Part shown: piece by piece, positions 28,867 to 37,433 of the stretch
How positions within the stretch are numbered: position 1 is the first letter of the stretch
How the letters are laid out: each line of letters opens with the position of its first letter
From: CAVSKL01 sp963728475 [NCBI: Candidatus Eiseniibacteriota bacterium]
GTDB lineage: Bacteria; Eisenbacteria; RBG-16-71-46; JABDJR01
NCBI GenBank assembly: GCA_963728475.1
Contig: CAVSKL010000002.1
Span: 806,001-870,000, forward strand
Reading direction: 5' to 3'
DNA: 64,000 nucleotides
Position numbers and translations under genes: made by a program
The notes under the pieces: generated by a model
What the model saw: only the letters and a program-made list of their open reading frames with translations
The model's database searches: none
What the model was told of the DNA's origin: nothing

Positions 28867-30554
28867 CGCGGTTTGAGATCCCGCACCACCAGCTGGACCT
28901 GTTTCCCCCCCCGCCAGGTATCGAACGCGGCGTGGAAGACCGCATCCACCCGGCGGCCGCGATCCAGCTCGGACGCGCGCTCCCCCTGGTTGAAGGCGAT
29001 GGCCCGCATCTTCCGGCCCCCCGCGGAGAGGGAGAGCCGGAGGTGGCGCTTGCCCACCACCGAGGGGGGCTCGGCCACCACCAGCCCCTCGGCGCCGAAC
29101 AGGGGCTCCGGGTTTCCCCGTCCGAACGGGGCCAGGCGCTCGATCCAGGTCACGCAGTCGGCGTCCAGCTCGGCCAGGTCCACCGCCGCGTCCACCGTGA
29201 AGGGGAGCGGGTCGGTCTCCAGATCGGCGCGCCCCGCCAGTTCCTCCATCCGCGCGCGGAACGGCTCGAGGCGGCTCCGGTGAATGCGGAAACCGGCCGC
29301 CTCGGCGTGGCCCCCGAACTCCTCCAGGAGGTCCGCGCACGCGGCCAGCGCGTCCGGGAGCGGGAACTTCCGGTGGCTGCGGGCCGATCCCCGGCCGTAT
29401 TGCCCGTCCATGGAAATCAGGAGCGCGGGGCGGTGGAAGCGGTCTAGCAGGCGGTTGGCGGCGATCCCCACCACCCCCAGGGGCCAGCGGTCGGACCACA
29501 GCACCAGCGCGGGGGGAAGCGGATCGCGCCCGGCGAGAGCGGTGGTCGCTTCCACCGTCACCGCCTGCTCCGCCTCCCGCCGCTCCGCGTTCAGCCGCTC
29601 CAGCCGGTCGGCCAGCCGGTAGGCCTCGGCGGGGTCGTCGGTGAGGAGCAACTCCAGCGCCTCGCGCGCTTCCCCCATGCGGCCGGCCGCGTTCAGCCGG
29701 GGCGCGATGAAGAACGCCACGTCGGTGGCGCTCACCCGGCCCCGGTCGAGCCGGGCCACCGCCTTGAGCGCCTTGATCCCCGCCCACTCCGAATCGGTGA
29801 GCTGGGCGAGCCCGTGGCGGACCAGGATGCGGTTCTCCCCGGTGAGCGGCATCACGTCGGCGATGGTGCCGAGCGCGACCAGTTGCAGCGCGGCCTTGTA
29901 GACCTCTCCCGGGAGCCGTCCCGACCGGGCCGAGGCCATCCCGTGGATGAACTTGGCCGCCACCCCCACCCCGGAGAGCTCGTGGAACCCGGCTTCGGCG
30001 GGATGGCGGCGCGGGTTCACCACCGCGACGGCCCGGGGAAGGGTCTCCCCCAGCTCGTGGTGGTCGAGGATGATCACCTCCAGCCCCGCCTCCCGCGCCA
30101 GCTCCACCTCGGCCACCGCCCGCACCCCGTTGTCCACGGTGATGAGCAGGCGGGCCCCCAGCCCGCGGGCCACGCCGATGCCCGGGGCTCCCAGCCCGTA
30201 GCCGTCGGATCGGCTGGGCACGTAGGGAACCACCCGCGCGCCCATCGCGGACAGGGTCCGGGTGAGGAACGCGGTGCCGGTGATCCCGTCCACGTCGTAG
30301 TCGCCGTGCACGAACACGGTCTCGCCGGCGTCCACCGCCGCCCACGCCCGCGCCACCGCGAGATCGAGGTCGGCCAGGGTCGCGGGGTCGCGCAGCCGCC
30401 GGAGCCTGGGGTTGAGGAACTCGTCCAGATCGTGCTCGACGTCGAATCCGCGGCTGGCCAGGGTCCAGGCCACCGGACGCGGCATGCGATAGCGGCGGGC
30501 GAACGCTTCCGCCAGCTCCCGGCCGTCGGCGTTGGGCCAGTTCCAGGGACGCAT
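28863..30554 (-). CDS. recJ: Single-stranded-DNA-specific exonuclease RecJ
   Basis: RecJ (563 residues) is a 5'-3' ssDNA exonuclease in recombination and mismatch repair. DHH-family motifs: VFVHGDYDVDGITGT, LITVDNGV and IILDHHELG, then the DHHA1 part with GRGSARS and GGHAEAAGF. A C-terminal OB-like domain follows. The ATG at 30554 has AAGGAG 7 bases upstream. It heads the coupled operon recJ-rel-dtd. Confidence 0.96.
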   Translation of the reverse strand: MRPWNWPNADGRELAEAFARRYRMPRPVAWTLASRGFDVEHDLDEFLNPRLRRLRDPATLADLDLAVARAWAAVDAGETVFVHGDYDVDGITGTAFLTRTLSAMGARVVPYVPSRSDGYGLGAPGIGVARGLGARLLITVDNGVRAVAEVELAREAGLEVIILDHHELGETLPRAVAVVNPRRHPAEAGFHELSGVGVAAKFIHGMASARSGRLPGEVYKAALQLVALGTIADVMPLTGENRILVRHGLAQLTDSEWAGIKALKAVARLDRGRVSATDVAFFIAPRLNAAGRMGEAREALELLLTDDPAEAYRLADRLERLNAERREAEQAVTVEATTALAGRDPLPPALVLWSDRWPLGVVGIAANRLLDRFHRPALLISMDGQYGRGSARSHRKFPLPDALAACADLLEEFGGHAEAAGFRIHRSRLEPFRARMEELAGRADLETDPLPFTVDAAVDLAELDADCVTWIERLAPFGRGNPEPLFGAEGLVVAEPPSVVGKRHLRLSLSAGGRKMRAIAFNQGERASELDRGRRVDAVFHAAFDTWRGGKQVQLVVRDLKPR

Positions 30555-30611
30555 GCGCAGACTCCTTCCCGTTCCGGGGAATCCCGGACACGACGGAATA
30601 AACCAATCCGT

Positions 30612-30620
30612 AGCATAACA
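30612..30620 (-). promoter_or_regulatory. Extended -10 promoter for recJ-rel-dtd
   Basis: On the minus strand TGTTATGCT fits the TGnTATnnT extended -10 pattern and lies 57 bases before the recJ ATG. It is in the short gap between recJ and the downstream end of the lipoprotein operon. Confidence 0.45.
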
Positions 30621-30656
30621 GCCGGGGGAACCGGGGACCACGCCGCCGGGGGAGGA

Positions 30657-31877
30657 TCAGCGCGCAGGAGAGAACGCGACCGCGATCGAGGTCGGCGCGG
30701 AGAGATCGCGGCTCCGGGTGATCACGGTGCCGTCGCGGCGGAAACGAACCACCTCGCCCAGGCCGGAGTCGGCCACCCAGATCTCGGAACCGTCCGGCGA
30801 CACCGCCATCGCCGACGGCGCGTCGAGCCCGGCCAGGCTCACCACCTCGCGTCCGGCGCCGTCGAACAGCACCACCCGGCTCCGGCCGCGATCCGCCGCC
30901 CACACCCCGCCCGCCGAGGCCGGATCGGCAGCCAGGGCCACCAGCCCCGGCGCTTTCTCCACCCGGGCCAGCTCGCCCCCCCGGGGACCGAACCGGGCCA
31001 GGGCGTCGCGGTCGCGATCGGAGGCCCACACCCCGCCGTCCCCGTCCGAGGCCACCGCCGCCGGCGAGGAGAGGGAGGTGACGGAGTCGGTCACTCCCAC
31101 GTTCCGGACCACCCGGAAGAGCCGCGCCGCCCGGTCGGCCACCCATACCGCCCCCTCCCCCGCCGGGGCCAGGTCCACCGGGGTGTTGAAGGCGGTGTCG
31201 GCCCAGGCGATCGAGCCCAGGTCGTCGAGGAAGAGCACCGAACCCGCGCCGGGGTCGGCCACCCACCATCCGCCCCGGTCGCGGAGGGCCGCCACCGGAC
31301 GCGAGAGGCCGGTCCGGGTCCAGAGCGTCTCCCCCGACCCGTCCACGAGGCGCGCCCCCCCCGAGTAGAAATCCACCACCAGCACCCGCGCGTTCAGGGT
31401 ATCCCCGGCCAGGGTCACCGCGTCGGCGTCGCCGGAACGCCACCGGCGCGCGCGCCCGTCGGGAGTGAGCCCGATCACCGCCTCGAAGCCCTGGTCCAGG
31501 GTCCAGGCGATCTGGGGTCCGGGGGTGGCGACCTGCTCCGGCAGGCCGAGCACCGTCCCCGAGGCCAGGGCGAGGTCGATCCGGAACCGGCGATCCACCC
31601 CGTCGGGGACCGGGGCCTCGGTGAGGGAATCCGCACCGGCGGGTCCGCGCCAGAGCACCGAATCCGCCCCCGCGTCCACCACCCGCACCTCGGCGAGGTC
31701 GCGGTAGCCGGGCACCTCCCAGGACAGGTGGACCGCGCCCCGGTCCGCCCGGGTGTCCAGCCACTGCGGCGCGCCGTGGGTGTCGGGGTTCCGGGGATCG
31801 AGCGGGTTCAGGGGATCCCGCGTGGAGCAACCCGCCGCGGCCAGGGCCAGGAGCGCGACCCGGAGCCACCGGCTCAC
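30657..31877 (-). CDS. Beta-propeller (NHL-like) lipoprotein
   Basis: A 406-residue exported lipoprotein: SRWLRVALLALAAAGC gives a lipobox with cysteine near residue 17. About residues 40-110 look like a fibronectin-type/Ig segment (VHLSWEVPGYRDLAEVRVVD). The rest contains repeated propeller blades with WVAD or WAxDRxR cores (GGVWASDRDRDALARF, GSEIWVADSGLGEVVRF). No catalytic residues are evident; a surface binding or scaffold role is likely. The GTG at 31877 overlaps the upstream gene by four bases. It is the last gene of a four-gene envelope operon. Confidence 0.78.
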   Translation of the reverse strand: MSRWLRVALLALAAAGCSTRDPLNPLDPRNPDTHGAPQWLDTRADRGAVHLSWEVPGYRDLAEVRVVDAGADSVLWRGPAGADSLTEAPVPDGVDRRFRIDLALASGTVLGLPEQVATPGPQIAWTLDQGFEAVIGLTPDGRARRWRSGDADAVTLAGDTLNARVLVVDFYSGGARLVDGSGETLWTRTGLSRPVAALRDRGGWWVADPGAGSVLFLDDLGSIAWADTAFNTPVDLAPAGEGAVWVADRAARLFRVVRNVGVTDSVTSLSSPAAVASDGDGGVWASDRDRDALARFGPRGGELARVEKAPGLVALAADPASAGGVWAADRGRSRVVLFDGAGREVVSLAGLDAPSAMAVSPDGSEIWVADSGLGEVVRFRRDGTVITRSRDLSAPTSIAVAFSPAR

Positions 31878-32455
31878 GGGGACACCTCCACCCCCACCTT
31901 CACCCCGTTCCCGTCCGCGCTCACGACCGGCTTGCCGTGGACCGGGATGAGCGATTGCTTTTCCTGGTGGATGAGAAAGTAGAAGAGGGCGGCGAAGGAG
32001 ACCTCGGCCAGCGACCATCCCAGGAGCACCGCGCGGTCGTAGCGCTGGGCTTCGCGGAGCGCCCGGTGGGCGGCGTCGGGATCGGCGGTGCCGCGATAGA
32101 CGTGGTAGCGCGAGTCGGCCTCGTTCTTGAGCCGGATGGCCAAGCCCACCCCGGTGGCCAGCCCCAGGCCGGAGCCGACGATGCCCCAGGACCGCCGGTG
32201 GGACTCGCGCTGCGGGGCGGGAACGTAGGTGGAGCCGGCGCCTTCCGCGGTCGCCGCGGCCAGGCCGGGGCGGCGGACGAGGCCGGCGGCCTCCAGCTTC
32301 GCGGGCTCCGGGGCCGGGGCCGCCCACGCCGGGACCGCGGCCGCCACCTGCGCGGCCAGGCACGCCGCGGCCGCCCAGCGCCGCGCCCGCCATCCGGCGG
32401 GGCGGCGCTCCGGGCGCGGCCGGCTCCGGCGCTTCAACCGGGGGCTAGGGAGCAT
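31874..32455 (-). CDS. Small exported membrane protein, unknown function
   Basis: A 193-residue protein I do not recognise. It has a basic N-terminus and a signal-like segment (AAACLAAQVAAAVPAWA). Two hydrophobic stretches follow, about 90-107 (GIVGSGLGLATGVGLAI) and 143-160 (LGWSLAEVSFAALFYFLI). Between them is a charged part with repeated Y/A/R residues (YHVYRGTADPDAAHRAL). This loosely resembles DUF5683-like small envelope proteins. The ATG overlaps the upstream lipoprotein gene by 11 bases and the GTGA junction couples it downstream. Confidence 0.65.
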   Translation of the reverse strand: MLPSPRLKRRSRPRPERRPAGWRARRWAAAACLAAQVAAAVPAWAAPAPEPAKLEAAGLVRRPGLAAATAEGAGSTYVPAPQRESHRRSWGIVGSGLGLATGVGLAIRLKNEADSRYHVYRGTADPDAAHRALREAQRYDRAVLLGWSLAEVSFAALFYFLIHQEKQSLIPVHGKPVVSADGNGVKVGVEVSP

Positions 32456-33557
32456 CCGGCCCTCCTTCCGGGGCGGCGAACACCCACAGCGTGCCCCGCG
32501 CTCCCCCCACCGCCAGGAGCCCGTTCCCGACCACCGCGGGGACGATGAGCCGCTGGGGAAAGCCCCAGCTTCCGGTCACCGCGCCGGTGGCGGGGTCGAG
32601 GAAGTCGATGCGGCCCCGGGCTCCCGGCTGGACCACCGAGGCCCCGAAGAGGACCGCGGGAACCACCAGCGGGGACTCCACCCGCCGGGTCCACACCGGG
32701 TCCAGACCGGCGCCGGCGAAGGCGGCCACCTCGCCGTTCCGGAGCGAGACGATCCACGCGTCTCCGGACCGCAGCGGCGGGCCGGCGGCCAGCGCGTCCA
32801 GGCGCCGGCGCGCGGTCTCCCTCCCGGTGGCGGGATCCACGATCACCAGGAGGCTGTCGTCGGTGGTGGCCGCCACCGCGGCGGGGGCGCCGGCCAGGTC
32901 CGGCCACGCCCCCAGATTCGCCCCCCACGCCCGGGAGCCGTCCTCGAGGCGGAGCGCGTAGACCGAGTCGCGCCGGACCGGCACCAGCACCAGGCCCTCC
33001 CCCAGCCGGAGGAGCGGCCGCCGCCAGCCCGCCCCCGGATAGCGCTTCCTCCACATCGCGCCTCCGGTTCCGGGCCGGAGACGCTCCACCCGGCCGCCGC
33101 GGGAGACCCCCACCAGCACGCTGTCCTCCCCCACCACCAGCGGCACCGCGAAACTCTTTCGCCACACCTTGTCCCCGTCTCCGGGACGGAGCGCGGCGAT
33201 GCGGTCCCCCGGCGCGTCCACCCCCACCACCAGGAGGGTGTCCATCGCAAACGCCGGTTCGGTGACCGGTCCCGCCAGCTTCCGCCTCCAGCGGCGCTCG
33301 CCGGTCCGGCCGTCGAGGCGGAACAGCGTCCCCTCGGGCATCCCCACGATCCAGTCCCCATCCACCAACGACGGCGGCACCTCGAACCCGCGCCCCAGGT
33401 CCCGGGACCAGAGCGCGGGAGGCGGTCCGGATCCGTTTCCGGTCAGGGCATCGCCGGTGTCGAGCGGGGCCGGGCCCGCGCACCCGGCCGCGGCCGCCGC
33501 GAGCAGCACCACCGCCGCTCCGGCGCCGCGCCGCGCGAAGACGGCCCGCCCGCGCAT
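32445..33557 (-). CDS. PQQ-type beta-propeller lipoprotein
   Basis: A 370-residue lipoprotein: the signal ends in VVLLAAAAAGC with the lipobox cysteine at about residue 25. The mature part is a series of PQQ-like blades (LFRLDGRTGERRWRRKL, RIAALRPGDGDKVWRKSF, VYALRLEDGSRAWGANLG). It resembles BamB, the propeller lipoprotein of the BAM complex, in size and architecture, although tryptophan docking motifs are degenerate. Its ATG overlaps the stop of the barrel-protein gene by one base (TGATG). The pairing suggests it assists that outer-membrane protein. Confidence 0.75.
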   Translation of the reverse strand: MRGRAVFARRGAGAAVVLLAAAAAGCAGPAPLDTGDALTGNGSGPPPALWSRDLGRGFEVPPSLVDGDWIVGMPEGTLFRLDGRTGERRWRRKLAGPVTEPAFAMDTLLVVGVDAPGDRIAALRPGDGDKVWRKSFAVPLVVGEDSVLVGVSRGGRVERLRPGTGGAMWRKRYPGAGWRRPLLRLGEGLVLVPVRRDSVYALRLEDGSRAWGANLGAWPDLAGAPAAVAATTDDSLLVIVDPATGRETARRRLDALAAGPPLRSGDAWIVSLRNGEVAAFAGAGLDPVWTRRVESPLVVPAVLFGASVVQPGARGRIDFLDPATGAVTGSWGFPQRLIVPAVVGNGLLAVGGARGTLWVFAAPEGGPDAP

Positions 33558-36433
33558 CAGTAGTTGTATCCCACGAAGAAGTCCACCTTGGTCCCCGGAT
33601 CCACCCGCGAGAAGTCGGTGAGCTTGCTCACGTCGAGCCGGAGCACGATGAATCCGGCGAGATTGGTCCGGAAGCCGAGGCCGAAGCTTCCCAGAACGTT
33701 CCGGGGGGTCTCGCCCTCTTCCCAGGCCTGTCCCGCGTCCACGAACACCGCCCCCTGGACCGGGGGTAGGCCCAGGTTGCCGATGGGAAGGCCCAGCACC
33801 GCGCCCTCGAGAAGAGGGAAGCGCCATTCCTGGTTCAACAGCACCGAGCGCGTGCCCACCAGGCTCCGCCGCGGATAGCCGCGGAAGGACCAGGAACCCC
33901 CGAGCAGGAAGCGCTGGGGCAGCGTCCCCTCCGCGATCCGCCCCTGCGCCCGCACCGCGTAGGCGGTGCGGAGGCTGGTGCGGAAGTAGCGGCGAACGTC
34001 GGCGCTGAGCGCCACGTTCTCCACCTCCGCCCGGTCCAGGTTGGTGTTGATCCCCAGGGTGAGGTTGTAGCGGCTCCCGTCCATGGGCCCGGTGGAGAAC
34101 CAGAGCGAGGTATCGTGGATGAGGGAGAGATAGTTCACCGCGAGGAGCGCCTTCCGCGCGGGACGGAAGGAGTCGGCGGCCCGGTCGGAGTAGAGGAAGC
34201 CCCCGCTCGACTCCACCCGGGTGTACTTGGAGAAGGGGTAGGACGCGATCGCGGTCGCGCCCACCCGCCGTTCGAAGTAGCTGTAGTCGAGCTCATCCAG
34301 GAAGTCCCCGGCGAAGTGGAAGACCGACACGCCGTAGTTCAACCGCCGGGCCTGGTTGATGTAGGTCACTCCCAGGTTGAACCGTCCCAGGATGTCCCCG
34401 AAGTCCTGGGCGGTGTTGCCGACCTGGACGAAGATGAGCTTGTTCCCGAGCTGGTCGCTCAGGAGCGCCTGGAGCCCCTCCCCGGTTCCATAGGCCGGCT
34501 CCACCGCCACCCCTCCCTGGGCGAAATCGAGGGTGAAGTGGCTCCGGTACGGCCGCCGCCGCACGGTGAGGCTGTCGGAACCGGCGTGCCAGGTCCAGCC
34601 CGGCCACCGGGGGTGCAACCGGGCGGCCGGGGTCTCGGGCCAGGACGCCGAGGCCAGGGCCGGCCCCGGCCGCCCTCCCGCCGGGGGGGCGAGGGTATCG
34701 CTCCGGGCCTCGACCGGGATGCGGTAGATCCCCCAGCGCTGCCGGTGCATGGCGGTGAACAGGAGTTCCCGGTCGCCGGGGGCCCAGGCCGGGGTCAACG
34801 CCCCGCCGAGAAGCGCGGTGACCCGGACCGAGGCTCCGGTGGAGTCGGCCACGTAGAGCTGCGAGGTCCCCTCCCGGTCGGAGGCGTAGGCCAGGCGCTT
34901 GCCGTCGCCGGACCAGCTCGGCGCGCTGTCCTTCCAGGGGCCGAAGGTGAGGGGCCGGGTCTCGCCGGTGGCCAGATCCGCCAGGAAGATGTTCCGGGCC
35001 CCGTCCTCTCCCCACGGCACCCGGTCCGAGACGAAGGCGAGGGTGGCGCCGTCGGGCGACCAGGCGGGGTCGTCGTCGAAGTAGCGGTCCTCGGTGACCG
35101 GGCTGAGCGACTCGGTATCGAGGTCGAACAGGTAGATGTCCTGCCGGCCGGACTGGGTGAGCCCGGAGAAGGCCACCCGCTTCCCGTCGGGGCTGAAGGT
35201 GGGCGAGCGAAGGGAGATGAGGCCCTTGAACTGCCACTTGCCCAGGAGCTTCTCCCGGCGCACGTCGTAGAGAAAGAGCCCGTCTCGATCGTGGAACTTG
35301 CTCACGAAGGCCAAGATTCCGCCCCGGCTGATCGAGATCCGGCTCTCGAACCCGTGGAACGACTCGTACTCGGGCTTGCGCTGGCCCTTGATGACCTCCC
35401 GGACGTGCTTCTCCTTTCCCAGGAGCGAGCCCCGGTAGATGTTCATGTAACCGGTGCGGGGAGAGAGGAAGAAGTAGCTCTCGGCCGGGAGCGGGCTCCC
35501 CGGCGGCGGCACCGCGCCCTGGAAGTTCGCTCCCCCCTTGACCGCCAGGGGGGCGGCGGCCAGCTCGATCGGCTTCGCCTCCTGGATCTTCGGGAAGTAG
35601 CGGCGGCGCACCTCGTAGTGCCAGCGCTCGCTCAGATCCTTGATCGGGGTCTCGGTCACCCGCGAGATCGCTTCCTCGAAGCTCGACGACCGCCACAGCT
35701 CGTCGTAGATGCGCGGCACCACGTCGCTCCCGTAGTTCTCCTCGAGGAAGTGGATCAGATCCTCGCCGATCTTGTAGATCACGAAGGTTCCCTCGTACCG
35801 CCACAGGTCGTCGATCGAGGGGAGCATGTCGTTCAGGACCAGGTCCTGCAGGAAGAGGTCCCCGGTGGAGTCCCAGCCTTCCGACCACGCCTCCGCCATC
35901 CCCTCGACGAACCAGAGGGGCGGCCCCGCGAACAGGTTCCGGTAGTGAAGCCGGTAGAGCTCCGACATCCGCGAGAGCTGGAACACGTGGACCAGCTCGT
36001 GGTTGATGACGTGGTGGAAGTCGGCGTAGTCGCCGTCGAACGGAAGCGCCACCCGTCCCTTCAGGTACTCGGTGAATCCCCCCACCCCCTCGGGAAGAAA
36101 GTAGGGCGAGACGTTGGTCTGCTCGAAGTCCTGGTGGCTGGAGTAGATGATGAGCGGGATGCGGTGCTCCACCTCGTGCCCGAACCGCGAGGCGAGGCGG
36201 TCGTAGGCGTCCTCGGCGATCTCCAGGGCGGCGTGGGCGAGGGTGTCCTCCTGGGGGTAGTAGTAGAGCTGGAAGTGGCGGCTCTCCAGCACCCGCCAGT
36301 TGAAGTCGGTGTACTGGATCTTGTTCTTGCCGAAGATGCCGGGCTGGGCATGGGCGGCCCCGGGTCCGGCCGCCGCCAGGACGGCCGCGGCCAGAGCGGG
36401 AAGAAGCAGGGGCCGGGCTCGACGAATCAGAAT
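33557..36433 (-). CDS. Peptidase-MA / TolB-like propeller / Omp85-type barrel fusion
   Basis: A 958-residue exported protein in three parts. First comes a signal peptide, then a metallopeptidase-like domain (about 40-280) with HELVH (residues 145-149) and a downstream glutamate in WFVEGMAEAW. Next is a WD40/TolB-like propeller (about 330-600; SPTFSPDGKRVAFSG, DPAWSPDGATLAFVSDR). Last is an outer-membrane barrel (about 640-958) with the Omp85 lid-type FRGY motif and a terminal aromatic residue. The first ATG/GTG/TTG (GTG 36292) would remove the signal peptide and the conserved FGKNKIQYTDFNW segment. ATT at 36433, with GAGGTGA upstream, restores both; CTG 36430 is an alternative. No POTRA domains are seen. 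Confidence 0.8.
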   Translation of the reverse strand: MLIRRARPLLLPALAAAVLAAAGPGAAHAQPGIFGKNKIQYTDFNWRVLESRHFQLYYYPQEDTLAHAALEIAEDAYDRLASRFGHEVEHRIPLIIYSSHQDFEQTNVSPYFLPEGVGGFTEYLKGRVALPFDGDYADFHHVINHELVHVFQLSRMSELYRLHYRNLFAGPPLWFVEGMAEAWSEGWDSTGDLFLQDLVLNDMLPSIDDLWRYEGTFVIYKIGEDLIHFLEENYGSDVVPRIYDELWRSSSFEEAISRVTETPIKDLSERWHYEVRRRYFPKIQEAKPIELAAAPLAVKGGANFQGAVPPPGSPLPAESYFFLSPRTGYMNIYRGSLLGKEKHVREVIKGQRKPEYESFHGFESRISISRGGILAFVSKFHDRDGLFLYDVRREKLLGKWQFKGLISLRSPTFSPDGKRVAFSGLTQSGRQDIYLFDLDTESLSPVTEDRYFDDDPAWSPDGATLAFVSDRVPWGEDGARNIFLADLATGETRPLTFGPWKDSAPSWSGDGKRLAYASDREGTSQLYVADSTGASVRVTALLGGALTPAWAPGDRELLFTAMHRQRWGIYRIPVEARSDTLAPPAGGRPGPALASASWPETPAARLHPRWPGWTWHAGSDSLTVRRRPYRSHFTLDFAQGGVAVEPAYGTGEGLQALLSDQLGNKLIFVQVGNTAQDFGDILGRFNLGVTYINQARRLNYGVSVFHFAGDFLDELDYSYFERRVGATAIASYPFSKYTRVESSGGFLYSDRAADSFRPARKALLAVNYLSLIHDTSLWFSTGPMDGSRYNLTLGINTNLDRAEVENVALSADVRRYFRTSLRTAYAVRAQGRIAEGTLPQRFLLGGSWSFRGYPRRSLVGTRSVLLNQEWRFPLLEGAVLGLPIGNLGLPPVQGAVFVDAGQAWEEGETPRNVLGSFGLGFRTNLAGFIVLRLDVSKLTDFSRVDPGTKVDFFVGYNY

Positions 36434-36555
36434 CGGTCACCTCGCCCGGGGCGCCGGGCCCACCGGACCGCGCGCGGCTCCGCCCCGGAAGGGGCGGGCC
36501 GGGAGCGGACGCGTTAGGAGGGGGGGACGCGGGGCTCCCAACCGGACAAAAGATC

Positions 36556-36942
36556 GCGGGCGAGACCTCCGTAAGCCGGATTCTGTCGGCCCCGCTTTCG
36601 CGGTGCCGCGACGATCATTCCTCTGGGAGACGCGTTTCCGCGCTCCTCGAGCAACCTACCCGAGGGTCAAGCGAGGCGGGCCACCTCATCCCCTCCTATT
36701 TGGTCTTGCTCCGGGTGGGGTTTGCCGAGCCGCCGGGGTCGCCCCCGGCGCTGGTGAGCTCTTACCTCACCGTTTCACCCTTGCTCCCGGAACGGGTTCC
36801 GGAAGCGGTCTGCTTTCTGTTGCACTTTCCGTGGGATCGCTCCCCCTGGGAGTTGCCCAGCACCCTGCCCTGTGGAGTCCGGACTTTCCTCGACGTCCCC
36901 GGGGGGGCGCCGCGACCGTCCGGAAGTCTCGTTCCGCGAGGG
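36556..36942 (-). ncRNA. rnpB: RNase P RNA (bacterial type A)
   Basis: On the minus strand the universal 5' element GAGGAAAGTCCGGACTCC (about 36874-36892) and the 3' element ACAGAATCCGGCTTAC are both present. The core AGAAAGCAGACC- and GGTGAGGTAAGAGCTCACC-like helices lie between them. The P1 helix closes the molecule: GAGACTTCC at the 5' end pairs with GGAGGTCTC at the 3' end. TTTT follows the 3' end and may act with P1 as terminator. Boundaries are set from P1 and are accurate to a few bases. Confidence 0.93.
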
Positions 36943-36960
36943 TCTTACGACCCGCTTTGG

Positions 36961-36966
36961 AGTATA
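36961..36966 (-). promoter_or_regulatory. -10 element for rnpB
   Basis: TATACT on the minus strand lies about 20 bases before the start of the P1 helix, so transcription would begin near 36954. The -35 region, 17 bases upstream, is poor (TGGCGT). Confidence 0.5.
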
Positions 36967-37019
36967 GGGGAGTCGCGCCGGGGACGCCACCACCGCCGCA
37001 TCGCGACCCGAGGCCCCGG

Positions 37020-37433
37020 TCAGCGCGGCGCGCGGTCCAGGGCCTGGTTGGCCAGGGCGTCGGCGCGGGTGTTCTCGGCCCGGGGGACGTGGCGAAAGAC
37101 GGCTTCGGTGAAGCGGGTGAGACCCCGGCGCACCTCGGCGTGCAGCATCCGCATCTTGGGGTCCTTCACCTTGTACTGCCCGTTCATCTGCCGGACGATG
37201 AGCTCGGAGTCGAGGAGGAAGAGCGCGCGGCGGGCGTCGAGCCCGGCCAGGAGTTCCAGGGCCTTCAAGAGCGCCCGGTACTCGGCCACGTTGTTGGTGG
37301 CGATCCCGATCGCCTCGGAGGCGTGGACCACCTCCTCCCCCGTCTCGTTCTCGATCGAAACCCCGATGGAGGCGGGGCCGGGATTGCCCCGCGACGCCCC
37401 GTCGGTGCGCGCCCGGTAGAGGGGCGCGCTCAA
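37020..37433 (-). CDS. RNase HI-like protein
   Basis: A 137-residue protein with the RNase H fold: TDGASRGNPGPASIG, NNVAEYRALLKALE and DSELIVRQMNGQYKVK carry the D-E-D metal ligands, and the last acidic ligand is in ENTRADALANQALD. It resembles the short prokaryotic RNase HI of the YpdQ/Halobacterium type rather than E. coli RnhA. The TTG at 37433 overlaps the upstream gene in a TTGA junction; a GTG at 37460 is possible. RNA removal in R-loops or primers is the likely role. Confidence 0.88.
   Translation of the reverse strand: MSAPLYRARTDGASRGNPGPASIGVSIENETGEEVVHASEAIGIATNNVAEYRALLKALELLAGLDARRALFLLDSELIVRQMNGQYKVKDPKMRMLHAEVRRGLTRFTEAVFRHVPRAENTRADALANQALDRAPR

Noticed and set aside
26677-31869. 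A 1,730-codon open frame on the minus strand spanning rel, recJ and part of the lipoprotein gene
   Set aside because: Only the last 729 codons match a protein family (Rel). The upstream part is a Gly/Pro/Arg-rich shadow of recJ and the propeller lipoprotein in another frame, common in GC-rich DNA.
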